DNA of 64,000 nucleotides from Azorinus chamasolen (lineage: Eukaryota > Mollusca > Bivalvia > Cardiida > Solecurtidae), in contig OY755242.1 in NCBI GenBank assembly GCA_963576725.1, positions 5,560,240-5,624,239 on the forward strand. The letters run 5' to 3'. The notes under the pieces are model-generated. The model made no database searches and had not been told where the DNA came from. It saw only the letters and a list, made by a program, of their open reading frames with translations. Shown piece after piece: positions 1 through 11,227 of the stretch (its first letter is position 1; each line of letters opens with the position of its first letter). A program made the position numbers and the translations under genes.

Positions 1-3000
1 CTATACTGCTACATCTACTACTACCACCTCTATACTGCTACATCTACTACTACCACCTCTATACTGCTACATGCGCAACTACCACCTCTATACTGCTACA
101 TGTACTACTACCACTTCTATTCTGCTACATCTACTACTACAACCTCTATACTACTACATCTACTACTACCACGTCTACACTGCTTCATGTACTACTACCA
201 CCTCTATACTGCTACATCTACTACTACCACCTCTATACTGCTACATCTACTACTACCTCTATACTGCTACATGCACTACTACCACTTCTATACTGCTACA
301 TCTACTACTACCACTATACTGCTACATGCACTACTACCACTTCTATACTGCTACATGTACTACCACCTCTATACTGCTACATCTACTACTACCACCTCTA
401 TACTGCTACATCTACTACTACCACCTCTATACAGCTACATGCACTACTACCACCTCTATACTGCTACATCTACTACTACCACCTCTATACTGCTACATCT
501 ACTACTACCACCTCTATACTGCTACATCTACTACTACCACCTCTATACTGCTACATCTACTACTACCACCTCTATACTGCTTCATCTACTACTACCACCT
601 CTATACTGCTACATCTACTACTACCACCTCTATACTGCTACATCTACTACTACCACCTCTATACTGCTACATCTACTACTACCACCTCTATACTGCTACA
701 TGTACTACAACCACCTCTATACTGCTACATCTACTACTACCACCTCTATACTGCTACATCTACTACTACCACCTCTATACTGCTACATGTACTACTACCA
801 CTTCTATACTGCTACATGTACTACTACCACCTCTATACTGCTACATCTACTACTACCACTTCTATACTGCTACATCTACTACTACCACCTCTATACTGCT
901 ACATCTACTACTACCACTTCTATACTGCTACATGTACTACTACCACTATACTGCTACATGTACTACTACCACTTCTATACTGCTACATCTACTACTACCA
1001 CCTCTATACTGCTACATCTACTACTACCACCTCTATACTGCTACATCTACTACTACCACCTCTATACTGCTACATCTACTACTACCACCTCTATACTGCT
1101 TCATCTACTACTACCACCTCTATACTGCTACATGCACTACTACCACTTCTATACTGCTACATGTACTACTACCACTATACTGCTACATGTACTACTACCA
1201 CCACTATACTGCTACATGTACGACTACCACTTCTATACTGCTACATGCTCAACTACCACTTCTATACTGCTTCATCTACTACAACCACCTCTATACTGCT
1301 TCATCTACTACTACCACCTCTATACTGCTACATCTACTACTACCACCTCTATACTGCTACATCTACTACTACCACCTCTATACTGCTACATCTACTACTA
1401 CCATCTCTATACTGCTACATCTACTACTACCACCTCTATACTGCTACATCTACTACAACCAATTCTATTCTGCTACATCTACTACTACCACCTCTATACT
1501 GCTACATCTACTACTACCACCTCTATACTGCTACATCTACTACTACCACCTCTATAGTGCTACATCTACTACTACCACCTCTATACTGCTACATCTACTA
1601 CAACCAATTCTATTCTGCTACATCTACTACTACCACCTCTATACTGCTACATCTACTACTACCACCTCTATACTGCTACATCTACTACTACCACCTCTAT
1701 AGTGCTACATCTACTACTACCACCTCTATACTGCTATATCTACTACTACCACCTCTATACTGCTACATGTACTACTACCACTTCTATACTGCTACATGTA
1801 CTACTACCACTTCTATTCTGCTACATCTACTACTACAACCTCTATACTGCTACGTCTACTACTACCACCTCTATACTGCTACATCTACTACTACTACCTC
1901 TATACTGCTACATGCTCAACTACCACCTCTATACTGCTACATCTACTACTACCACCTCTATACTGCTACATCTACTACTACCAATTCTATACTGCTACAT
2001 GCGCAACTACCACCTCTATACTGCTACATGTACTACTACCACTTCTATTCTGCTACATCTACTACTACAACCTCTATACTACTACATCTACTACTACCAC
2101 GTCTACACTGCTTCATGTACTACTACCACCTCTATACTGCTACATCTACTACTACCACCTCTATACTGCTACATCTACTACTACCTCTATACTGCTACAT
2201 GCACTACTACCACTTCTATACTGCTACATCTACTACTACCACTATACTGCTACATGCACTACTACCACTTCTATACTGCTACATGTACTACCACCTCTAT
2301 ACTGCTACATCTACTACTACCACCTCTATACTGCTACATCTACTACTACCACCTCTATACAGCTACATGCACTACTACCACCTCTATACTGCTACATCTA
2401 CTACTACCACCTCTATACTGCTACATCTACTACTACCACCTCTATACTGCTACATCTACTACAACCACCTCTATACTGCTACATCTACTACTACCACCTC
2501 TATACTGCTTCATCTACTACTACCACCTCTATACTGCTACATCTACTACTACCACCTCTATACTGCTACATCTACTACTACCACCTCTATACTGCTACAT
2601 CTACTACTACCACCTCTATACTGTTACATCTACTACTACCACCTCTATACTGCTACATGTACTACAACCACCTCTATACTGCTACATCTACTACTACCAC
2701 CTCTATACTGCTACATCTACTACTACCACCTCTATACTGCTACATGTACTACTACCACTTCTATACTGCTACATGTACTACTACCACCTCTATACTGCTA
2801 CATCTACTACTACCACTTCTATACTGCTACATCTACTACTACCACCTCTATACTGCTACATCTACTACTACCACTTCTATACTGCTACATGTACTACTAC
2901 CACTATACTGCTACATGTACTACTACCACTTCTATACTGCTACATCTACTACTACCACCTCTATACTGCTACATCTACTACTACCACCTCTATACTGCTA

Positions 3001-4997
3001 CATCTACTACTACCACCTCTATACTGCTACATCTACTACTACCACCTCTATACTGCTTCATCTACTACTACCACCTCTATACTGCTACATGCACTACTAC
3101 CACTTCTATACTGCTACATGTACTACTACCACTATACTGCTACATGTACTACTACCACCACTATACTGCTACATGTACGACTACCACTTCTATACTGCTA
3201 CATGCTCAACTACCACTTCTATACTGCTTCATCTACTACAACCACCTCTATACTGCTTCATCTACTACTACCACCTCTATACTGCTACATCTACTACTAC
3301 CACCTCTATACTGCTACATCTACTACTACCACCTCTATACTGCTACATCTACTACTACCATCTCTATACTGCTACATCTACTACTACCACCTCTATACTG
3401 CTACATCTACTACAACCAATTCTATTCTGCTACATCTACTACTACCACCTCTATACTGCTACATCTACTACTACCACCTCTATACTGCTACATCTACTAC
3501 TACCACCTCTATAGTGCTACATCTACTACTACCACCTCTATACTGCTACATTTACTACTACCACCTCTATACTGCTACATGTACTACTACCACTTCTATA
3601 CTGCTACATGTACTACTACCACTTCTATTCTGCTACATCTACTACTACAACCTCTATACTGCTACATCTACTACTACCACTTCTATTCTGCTACATCTAC
3701 TACTACAACCTCTATACTGCTACATCTACTACTACCACCTCTATACTGCTACATCTACTACTACTACCTCTATACTGCTACATGCTCAACTACCACCTCT
3801 ATACTGCTACATCTACTACTACCACCTCTATACTGCTACATCTACTACTACCACCTCTATACTGCTACATGCTCAACTACCACCTCTATACTGCTACATG
3901 TACTACTACCACTTCTATTCTGCTACATCTACTACTACAACCTCTATACTGCTACATCTACTACTACCACGTCTACACTGCTTCATGTACTACTACCACC
4001 TCTATACTGCTACATCTACTACTACCACCTCTATACTGCTACATCTACTACTACCTCTATACTGCTACATGCACTACTACCACTTCTATACTGCTACATC
4101 TACTACTACCACTATACTGCTACATGCACTACTACCACTTCTATACTGCTACATGTACTACTACCTCTATACTGCTACATGCACTACTACCACTTCTATA
4201 CTGCTACATGTACTACTACCTCTATACTGCTACATGCACTACTACCACTTCTATACTGCTACATGTACTACTACCTCTATACTGCTACATCTACTACTAC
4301 AACCTCTATACTGCTACATCTACTACTACCACCTCTATACTGCTACATCTACTACTACCACCTCTATACTGCTACATCTTCTACTACTACCTCTATACTG
4401 CTACATCTACTACTACAACCTCTATACTGCTACATCTACTACTACCACCTCTATACTGCTACATTTACTACTACTACCTCTATACTGCTATATCTACTAC
4501 TACTACCTCTATACTGCTACATCTACTACTACCACCTCTATACTGCTACATCTACTACTACCACTTCTATACTGCTACATCTACTACTACCACCTCTATA
4601 CTGCTACATCTACTACTACCACCTCTATACTGCTTCATGTACTACTACCACCTCTATACTGCTACATCTACTACTACCACCTCTATACTGCTACATGTAC
4701 TACTACCACCTCTATACTGCTTCATGTACTACTGCCACCTCTATACTGCTGCATGTAATACTACCACCACCTCTATACTGCTTCATTTACTACTATACCT
4801 TCTACACAGCTACATGTACTACTACAACTTCTACACAGCTGCATTTACTACTACCACCTCTATACCGCTACATGTATTACTACTATCTCCACACTGCTAC
4901 TACAGCTTCAACACTTACAACTTCTATACAGCTGCATGTACTTCTACCACTTCTACACTGCCTGCTACATCTACTACTACCACGTCTATGCTGCTAC
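1..4997. repeat. 29-bp minisatellite array (about 170 units, continues left of window)
   Basis: The stretch is a head-to-tail array of a 29-bp unit that begins CTACTACTACCACCTCTATA and ends CTGCTACAT. Units vary (CTCTATA/TTCTATA, ACATCTAC/ACATGTAC/ACATGCAC, some shortened). The + strand is almost free of G, with about one G per unit. The array starts before base 1 and decays from about 4730 to 4997, where units become divergent and it ends in a GT microsatellite. Because 29 is not a multiple of 3, three consecutive units read as a 29-residue Tyr/Thr/Leu-rich period in all + frames; this explains the very long open frames, which I do not regard as genes. It probably lies in an intron or 5' flank of the lectin-like gene that follows. 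Confidence 0.97.
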
Positions 4998-5028
4998 ATG
5001 TGTGCGTGCGTGTGTGTGTGTGTGTGTG
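4998..5028. repeat. GT microsatellite
   Basis: A GTGTGCGTGCG(TG)n run lies directly at the degenerate right edge of the 29-bp array. It is a simple sequence repeat with no sign of function. Confidence 0.9.
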
Positions 5029-5127
5029 ACATACTGTCTATCGATGTTTTGGTGGTGGTTGCGTCTTGTATGTGGCTTTGCCTGTTTGACTTTACTACTT
5101 TCTCATCCTTGATGTAGGAACTTTTTG

Positions 5128-5218
5128 CATGACTTTCACCCTACATTAAGCGGCCACATGTCTACAAGACCGATATTTATACTAAATTTAACGTTCGGAT
5201 TAGAGGAGGTTACTGTAT
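5128..5218. repeat. Right half of a TA-type MITE (family E)
   Basis: The segment matches the right half of the family-E palindrome seen complete at 14605-14808 and 42108-42310. It has CATGACTTTCACCCTACATT, then a 'ccgatatttatactaaatttaac' region, and ends near GTTACTGTA. The left half and the palindromic centre are missing. Confidence 0.7.
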
Positions 5219-5297
5219 ATTAAAATACAACAAATTAATGTTCACGATGTTATTATTTGTTACATGAATGCGCATGCGTACATGGCTATTTTCTCAG

Positions 5298-5561
5298 ATT
5301 GTGCTAGAGGGATCCACAGACTCCTGGTACACCTACTATTCTGGCAGCAGTAAGAGATTTTACCAGACTCACGGTTACATCGCCTTTGACGACGTCTATG
5401 TCTACAACACTTCCTGTTCAGGTGCAGAAGTACTCCAAAACATTTATGTTTATGTACCTTGTTCCCAGCTTCTACCGGAATGGGAAAAGCTGGGAAACAA
5501 GTTTGTTTGTCAAGAGGATATGCTCGAGTCTCAAACCTCTGTGTGTTTTGGAGAGCAGAAG
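5298..5561 (+). CDS. Lectin-like gene, exon with MAM-like C-terminal segment
   Basis: This is an open frame of 88 codons bounded by a good acceptor (ttttctcag) and donor (AAG|gtatgt), phase 0 at both ends. It starts IVLEGSTDSWYTYYSGSS and continues to HGYIAFDDVYVYNTSC, then a Cys-containing tail (…CSQLL…FVCQED…SVCFGEQK). The 'hydrophobic-EG … GYIAxDDV … C' pattern resembles the last strands of MAM domains, an extracellular adhesion module; this is recognition by eye. No upstream MAM exon is visible because the 29-bp array fills the flank, so the gene start lies outside. The in-frame ATG at 5268 lies before the acceptor and is probably not the real start. A C-type lectin domain follows on the same strand, consistent with a secreted or cell-surface protein. 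Confidence 0.5.
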
Positions 5562-5784
5562 GTATGTGTGTGCAGTAGGACTCTTTTTTACGCCAAATAG
5601 TTTTCGTTTGCAAACAATGCCGTCTGCTTTTCAGTTTCGGAAGGACTTTGCTACATTTTTTATCTCTAAAATGTAAATGCAAAATGGTGTGTCAAACAGT
5701 TGGAGCCAGATGTGCCGAGGTACTTGGCGTGGCATCTGGATCCAAACACTCTGTAAAGGTAAGCGTAGATTCAACCGTTTGCAG

Positions 5785-5818
5785 CAAGCCTTGAGTCGCT
5801 TTCCGGCGACTTCGGCCA
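5785..5818 (+). CDS. Possible micro-exon linking MAM-like and lectin exons
   Basis: A candidate 34-bp exon (acceptor gtttgcag, donor A|gtaagatc) reads QALSRFPATSA. It is the one junction I found that keeps phase between 5298-5561 and 7114-7311, giving 744 bp or 248 codons in total with 11504-11751. A competing segment, 5700-5758, has a strong donor (AAAG|gtaagc) but does not keep phase with both neighbours. The region 5670-5850 clearly has coding character in more than one frame, so the true structure, or a decayed exon, is unresolved. Confidence 0.25.
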
Positions 5819-6029
5819 GTAAGATCGATCAGCTGAAGAAGGAGTTGACACAAAGTAACACTAATCTCATTCATATTGTTTATACATGTATATAGATTTT
5901 GACATCATTTTTGTGTAAAAATGCATTGAGGAAACTGAATAACTGAATAGTTGTGCATACTACGCCGTTTACGTGATCTGTTCAATTCTAAATCCAAATA
6001 TTGATCAAAAGGATTGAACCACAATGCGT

Positions 6030-6160
6030 CAATACTTGACTGGTACAGACGAATTCTGTCATATGTAGAATCAGTGCAGACCCTGATCAGACGGCTCCTT
6101 TAGGATCCGTCTGATCAGGGTCTGCTCGGTATGCTTATGCTTTGATATAATTTATATCTA
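6030..6160. repeat. MITE hairpin remnant (family A/B core)
   Basis: An isolated copy of the core hairpin shared by families A and B: CAGACCCTGATCAGACGGCT, then CCTTTAGGATCC, then the returning arm. Its outer arms are degenerate. Confidence 0.65.
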
Positions 6161-6235
6161 CCTTGAGTAAAATGTCATTGTTTATAACGCTATCAGTCTT
6201 AAACGTTCAGCTTATTAATTTGTATATGGTCATTA

Positions 6236-6488
6236 TTAACCCTTCGCTTGCTATTCACGTCAATATACCTACCTGTAAATAGTGGAGACCCGCATGAGAC
6301 ATCTCCTGCAGGAGCTGTCTCATCAGGGCCTGCACTATTTACAAGTTGATTGCGCATCCAGTGCACTCCACAGCAGTGATTGCACAGCGAAATACTTGTG
6401 CACAGTGAAGATACATATATGTAATTATACAACAGAGAATGGGTAAAGAAGGAGAAATGTATTTTAAATTCAGCATGAGAAGGGTTAA
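6236..6488 (-). mobile_element. MITE family C (TTAA-flanked, about 250 bp)
   Basis: The element lies between two TTAA tetranucleotides and is in reverse orientation to the copies at 33036, 38328, 47602 and 60218. Ends read TTAACCCTTCGCTTGCT… and …GAAGGGTTAA. The centre is a long imperfect hairpin around CTCCTGCAGGAGC. TTAA flanks with CCC/GGG termini are the signature of piggyBac-type insertion. There is no transposase, so the element is non-autonomous. Confidence 0.85.
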
Positions 6489-6783
6489 GTATACTGTGTA
6501 TTGTATAATTATTATATGGTCATTATTAAGTATACAATGTATACACACTCGTTGGGTAAATGGCTTATAGCGGCTTTCCTCTTGGTTCATTCAAATATGT
6601 CTCAGAGAAACATTTGGTTTGGCTAAGTTTGTGTTGATTAACGTCAGTTTCAGCCAAACAATGAGCTAATTGGAAGCCCCAGAGAGATTTGAGTGGATAC
6701 AGAGAAACCCTGAAAATCTTATTACCAGAAACATTTGTATAGTTTAATTATTACATGTGCTAGTTGTTGCAACTTGATTTTTA

Positions 6784-7029
6784 TTAACCATTTCCTTCAT
6801 ATAAACGTATTTTCACGTATTCGCAAACAGAGTCTACGAGTTCAGATAAGACGGCTCCAATCTTGGTCTGCTCTGATGGCTAAATGAATTTGATAGATCC
6901 GATTCTGTAGTTTCTAAAATGGCTACATTGTTCCAACTTCCATATTTCATTATACATGTAACTATTTTTTCCATGAATATTCAGTAGGTATTAAAATTTG
7001 GAATAAACATATGATAGGGAAACGGTTAA
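6784..7029 (+). mobile_element. MITE family A copy, core partly lost
   Basis: It starts TTAACCATTTCCTTCATATA and ends GGGAAACGGTTAA, with the family-A interior (TTCTAAAATGGCTACATTGT and the 'catgaatattcagtaggta' region). The right arm of the central hairpin is shortened. It sits in the intron just before the lectin-domain exon. Confidence 0.8.
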
Positions 7030-7113
7030 CAGGGTTTGTTTTGTGGCGGGATGTGGAATATTTTATTTGTGCTTTATATCTTAACAGCAATCAATCTATT
7101 TTTTGTCCTTAAG

Positions 7114-7311
7114 CTATTCCAACATGCCCTGCCAACGGTCGTAAAATGAATTTCGGTAACGAGACATCGTGTTACACGTTTCACGTAACCCCAATGAGCT
7201 GGTTTGACGCCGTGCATGAATGCAAACAGGAGTCTCCAAACGGCCATCTTGTTAGTGTCAACAGCAAGAAGGAGCAGGAGTTCCTCGTTGATGCCCTTCA
7301 GAACGATGCTG
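7114..7311 (+). CDS. C-type lectin domain, first half (exon)
   Basis: The exon is bounded by acceptor …cttaag and donor G|gtttgtg, entering and leaving in phase 1 and holding 65 full codons. It reads IPTCPANGRKMNFG, then SCYTFH, then MSWFDAVHECKQE, and then GHLVSVNSKKEQEFL. These match the N-terminal half of a C-type lectin-like domain: the 'CY.F' strand, 'sW.dA...C', and 'LvsvnsxxEqxFL' helix motifs. Three domain cysteines are visible. Splicing in phase 1 joins it exactly to 11504-11751, giving one complete domain. The protein is probably an extracellular carbohydrate- or pathogen-binding lectin, a family greatly expanded in bivalves (established knowledge); the ligand cannot be told. Confidence 0.9.
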
Positions 7312-7331
7312 GTTTGTGAAACATTTCTATA

Positions 7332-7565
7332 TTAACCCATTCCATCATATACACGCCATTTCCGAGTATATCCAGATCAGACGGTTCCTATAGGAACCGC
7401 CTGATCAGGATCTGCTCTGTTTGCTTTTGGCATGATATAGACCTGACTCAAGCCATTGTCAAATAAAAACAAATTCCCTTGAGAAATTTACATTATGAAA
7501 ATTCAGCTAATTAATATTCATCATGTCATTATTTCTTGCATGAATATTGATCAGGGAAATGGTTG
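7332..7565 (+). mobile_element. MITE family B
   Basis: It opens TTAACCCATTCCATCATATA, has the hairpin core GGTTCCTATAGGAACC, and closes with the 'cattatttcttgcatgaat' region and a decayed GGTTGAC end, just 20 bp into the intron after the lectin exon. Confidence 0.75.
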
Positions 7566-7770
7566 ACTGTTCAAAAACGATTTTTTTGAAGCTATACAAT
7601 CAAACAAAATAACAGATCCCGAGCGTATAAAATATGTGACTTGAGTCTGAGCTCATTCTGCAGCATCTAATTGGTTAGATACTTGAAATAGAAAGTAGAC
7701 TTCGCATTGAAAACATGTATTCTTGTTAGGTTCTGTGATGTTTGCCCCAGCATTGGACAATATTATAATA

Positions 7771-8943
7771 CAGCAATATTCCTCTAAACCGGACGTTCAA
7801 ATTAGTATTGCTGTCTTCTGTAAGACACGTGACAGCGTAATGCAGGGTAAAAGCACAGGGGTCTGGACCGCTTCATTGGGATCTATATGTACTATGTAAT
7901 AACAAGAGTTCCAACTACCAAAACGGATATCCGTGTACCACGAGTACAAATATGACTGTAACTCTTGCAATTTAAATGATAATTTCGTAATTCTCTCGGC
8001 TAGTGAAAGCCAATATATTTTTCTATAAAATAAATATAATCTTATAACGATAACTTATGAACAAGTATAAATCCAACAATGATTTTCTCAAAATTTCACG
8101 TGTTTTTAGGGTCATTGACAAACGTTCGTTCACCCCGGTTTCACTATATCACAGCAATAACCTGGCAATTTGCAGTTCAAAAAATGGCGTGAGTCAATAA
8201 AACGAATCAATTCTAACACCCACCTCCAATTATTTAGTTCCCACCATCAAAAGAATGATGTAAAACTAGCGAGTTTTGTCAGTTTGCTTCAAATCGTTGA
8301 GGAAGGAGCCATTGTACGTGACGTCACGGGTTTTCCCATTTTTCCTTCGCACATCCAATGAAATGGCTCCATTAAAATTTGTTGCAAAATGGCAGCATCC
8401 GAAATAGAAACATAACGACAGACGGAAAGGTCGCTGTTGCTAGTTGCTTATTTATTAAGAGGACAAAACAAATGGAGATTGGTGATATAATTGGGTTGTT
8501 TTATTGAACCACGCCATCGTTTGAACTGAAAATCGCCAGGTTATGGCTGTGATATAGTGAAACCGGGGTGAACGAACGTTTGTCAAAGACCCAGAAAACA
8601 CGTGAAATTTTGAGAATATCGTTGTTGGATTGATCATTGCGCGTTAGTTACCATGGGAAGATTATATTTATTTGATAGCAAAATATATTGGCTTTCAATA
8701 GCCGAAAGAATTATAAAATTATCACTGAAATTGCAAGAGTTACATTCATATTTGTACTCGTGGTACACGGATGTCCGTTCTGCTAGTTGGAACCCTTGTT
8801 ATTATATAGTACATATAGGCCCCAATGAAGCGGTCCAGACCCCTGTGGGTAAAAGTCATGCAGAAAGCTCCTCTAGCAGTCACCTGCCGTAAGTATCTTA
8901 ATTCTGCTCTACTGGGAGTCCGGTTTAGAGGGATTTTACTGTA
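7771..8943. mobile_element. TA-type MITE (family E) split by a foldback insertion
   Basis: The left piece (7771-7853, with CTCTAAACCGGACG and 'aatgcagggtaaaag') and the right piece (8848-8943, with AGTCATGCAGAAAGCTCCTC and ending GAGGGATTTTACTGTA) together make one degenerate family-E MITE. The interruption is the 994-bp element at 7854-8847. Confidence 0.8.
7854..8847. mobile_element. hAT-like foldback element, 994 bp, 8-bp target duplication
   Basis: The termini are inverted: CACAGGGGTCTGGACCGCTT at the left and its exact complement at the right (AAGCGGTCCAGACCCCTGTG). The flanks are the direct 8-mer GGTAAAAG at 7846-7853 and 8848-8855. Most of the element is itself an inverted repeat, with arms of roughly 360-380 bp (about 7854-8225 against 8470-8847) around a loop of about 240 bp. 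An 8-bp duplication with CA(C/G)…GGGG termini is typical of the hAT superfamily (established); no transposase frame is present. Confidence 0.85.
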
Positions 8944-9149
8944 CTGAAAATATAGTATTTTCATATGCAGAAGGATCAAGCCAGACACAACGTCACCAAA
9001 AAAACCGTATTAGAAATGCGCTATGGGATGGGGTCTCTACGTTTCAGATTATGTTGACCTGTCTGAATCACATCTCACTAAGGTTTGTAGTTGACCGTTG
9101 GCTCTATCTGGACGTTTGTGCCAGAAACAATATGCTGGTTGTATATCAC

Positions 9150-9365
9150 CTTACTGCAAGAATACACCTTTCTACGCCTTGCAAACAGAGTGACCCAGAT
9201 CAGACTGCTGCTGTAGGGGCCATCTGGACAGGTTCTGTTGTTTATGAAATAATACTCGTATAAATATTATTATATGGTTTCTGCGACGGCCAAAAAATCC
9301 TGTGTTTATGTGCCATTATAAACAAATAATCTATTCATTATTTCTTACATGAATGTTCATACAGT
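9150..9365 (+). mobile_element. MITE family B, degenerate
   Basis: It contains the 'cctttctacgccttgcaaac' left arm, a decayed core (GCTGCTGTAGGGGCC) and the ATTATTTCTTACATGAATGT right arm. The ends are eroded. Confidence 0.6.
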
Positions 9366-9371
9366 AGAGGG

Positions 9372-9622
9372 AAAACCCTTTCCCTCATATTTATAAACGT
9401 GATTGCACGTATTTGCTAACAGAGTAGACCCAGATCAGACTCTCATATGGGAGCCGTGTGATCAGGGCCTGCTCTGTTTGCTCATGGAATTTGAAAGCTC
9501 TGTTTCTTTACTTTCTAAAATGACTACAATATTCCACTTTCCATATTTTCTTGTAACTATCTTGTTCCATGAATATTCAGTAGATATATAAATTTGGAAT
9601 AAATATAGAACAGGGGAATGGT
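9372..9622 (+). mobile_element. MITE family A
   Basis: It runs from AACCCTTTCCCTCATATTTA to ATAGAACAGGGGAATGG and carries the characteristic family-A right arm (TTCCACTTTCCATATTTTCT, TCCATGAATATTCAGTAGAT). It lies immediately upstream of the Tc1-type element. Confidence 0.8.
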
Positions 9623-9662
9623 TTATCACATAGCACCTCACTAAGGTATACGGTAGGTACTA

Positions 9663-11163
9663 CTGACACGAAAAAGAAACTGTGCAGCTAGTTAAATGGC
9701 ATTATTTTACACTTCTAGCATCTGAATATATGCATATTTGGTACCACAATGTGCGATAATGTATTGGCTTTGCGATGGTTTACTTTTACTTTGTTTGAAC
9801 AACGCAGGGGTGAAAAGTGAAAGTTGCAGATTTGTAATTTCCGGTATTTGATTTTGAATATTTGTAACGATTCGCGACAATTAATCAGTATCTGTTATGG
9901 CCTCCTCGTCTACGGATCAATGCTAATATTCTTGACCGTATGGATCTGACGTAACGTCTAATGACGAGGTCAGGAATGGCGTTCCATTCATGCACTAAGG
10001 CTGCAGACAAGTCATTGATATTGTTGATGACATGATTTGTCCTTGCCCTCCGACCAAGCTCTATGGGATTCGTGTCTGGAGAGCAAGCCGGCCAAGGTAA
10101 GACGTTAACGTTGTTTGCAGCCAGGTAGTTCATGGTGAGTCTAGCAGTGTGTGGCCTTGCGTTGTCATACATTAAATAACCAGGATTCTGGTGTAGGAAA
10201 GGAACAGCGACTTGGTGTAAAACCTGGTTAACATAACCTTGGGCATCTAAGTTACCATTAACAAAAACAAGGTTTGTTTTCCTTCCTCCCATTATACCTC
10301 CCCATACCATTACACTATCCCCTCCAAAGCGATCTCGCTCCAGTAAACAGTTCTGTGCAAAACGTTCACATTTACGTCTGAATACCCGGACTCTACCGTC
10401 AGCAGTGCTTAGGTTGGCCTTTGACTCATCGCTAAAGAGCACCCTAGACCACATTGCACGGTTCCAACGGAGATGACGGCGGGCCCAGTCCAGTCTAAGA
10501 GCACGATGTCTGTTATTTAGGATCTGGCGAAAATACGGTCTCCAAGCCCTCAATGTGTTGTCGTTGGCCCGCAATCGGTTTAAAACCGTATCCCTAGATA
10601 TGCCAAGCTGTCTGGCTGTGCTTGTAGCCGTTTTGAATCGTTGGCGTATGTGCGTCAACATCAAATGTCGATCCTGGCGTGCCGTCGTCACCCTCGGTCT
10701 ACCGGATCGACGATTATCTCTAACGCTGCCATTCTGCTGGTAACGTTGTCGGAGACTTCGAATTGTATTTTCATGGCAGTTGAACTGCCTAGCGACGCCA
10801 TAAACGCTGACGCCAGCTACAAGTTGCATAAGAGCTTGAACTCGTTCGTTTTCTAGAAGCCGTGGCATCTTGCTTACGAGTGAAATTTAAAAGTGAACTG
10901 TGAATTATGATTGCACAACAAGTACAGATATCGGTCAGGGTTAATCTGTACCTGTACATAGGATGCACGGGTAGCACGAGCGAAAAGTTGCATAATCGTC
11001 TGCGGTCAATTTGAAGGCCGTCTATGTACCTAAAATGTCCATAAATGAGTTCAAAATGTGGAGGGTTATTTTCTGCACTCAGGATGATAAAATTGTAATT
11101 ATAAACTTTATAGCAAAAAAGTTATCTCAAATATAAAAGTGCACAGTTTCATTTTCGTGTCAG
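9663..11163 (-). mobile_element. Complete Tc1/mariner-type transposon, 1501 bp
   Basis: The terminal inverted repeats are 24 bp long with one mismatch, each beginning CTGACACGAAAA and ending GAAACTGTGCA. They are flanked by TA at 9661-9662 and 11164-11165, the target duplication of this superfamily. A single transposase frame on the - strand fills the middle. The element lies in the intron between the two C-type lectin exons, and the host exons on both sides still splice in phase, so the insertion is tolerated. Confidence 0.93.
9885..10868 (-). CDS. Tc1/mariner (DD34E) transposase
   Basis: This 327-residue protein would cut and paste the surrounding 1.5-kb element by binding its terminal repeats. 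The N-terminal third is helix-turn-helix-like (GVARQFNCHENTIRSLR, residues 24-40), followed by GRPR at 56-59, usual for Tc1 transposases. The DDE catalytic core is complete: D147 in FSDESK, D235 in MYDNARPHTA and E270 in SPDTNPIE, with 34 residues between the last two. One oddity: family members usually continue NPIE-H-(L/V)-W-D-E-LGRR, but here NPIE runs straight into LGRRAR, so about five residues (15 bp) next to the catalytic Glu appear deleted in frame. The frame is otherwise open from Met to stop, implying recent activity; whether this protein is active is uncertain. Length is slightly below the usual value of about 340. Confidence 0.93.
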   Translation of the reverse strand: MPRLLENERVQALMQLVAGVSVYGVARQFNCHENTIRSLRQRYQQNGSVRDNRRSGRPRVTTARQDRHLMLTHIRQRFKTATSTARQLGISRDTVLNRLRANDNTLRAWRPYFRQILNNRHRALRLDWARRHLRWNRAMWSRVLFSDESKANLSTADGRVRVFRRKCERFAQNCLLERDRFGGDSVMVWGGIMGGRKTNLVFVNGNLDAQGYVNQVLHQVAVPFLHQNPGYLMYDNARPHTARLTMNYLAANNVNVLPWPACSPDTNPIELGRRARTNHVINNINDLSAALVHEWNAIPDLVIRRYVRSIRSRILALIRRRGGHNRY

Positions 11164-11227
11164 TAAATATAAGCCAACACTGCAGTTCTTGATCAGACAG
11201 CTCACACGGGTCTTGTCTAATCTTGGG

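Noticed and set aside
71..5117. Very long Tyr/Thr/Leu-rich open frames (up to 1433 codons) on the + strand
   Set aside because: They are a 29-bp tandem repeat read in three frames at once (87-bp, 29-residue period); the unit lacks stop codons. No signal peptide, splice context or codon preference supports a protein.
5260..5682. 140-codon frame antisense to the MAM-like exon
   Set aside because: It is a shadow of the + strand exon; the + frame has splice sites and a lectin domain in phase downstream.
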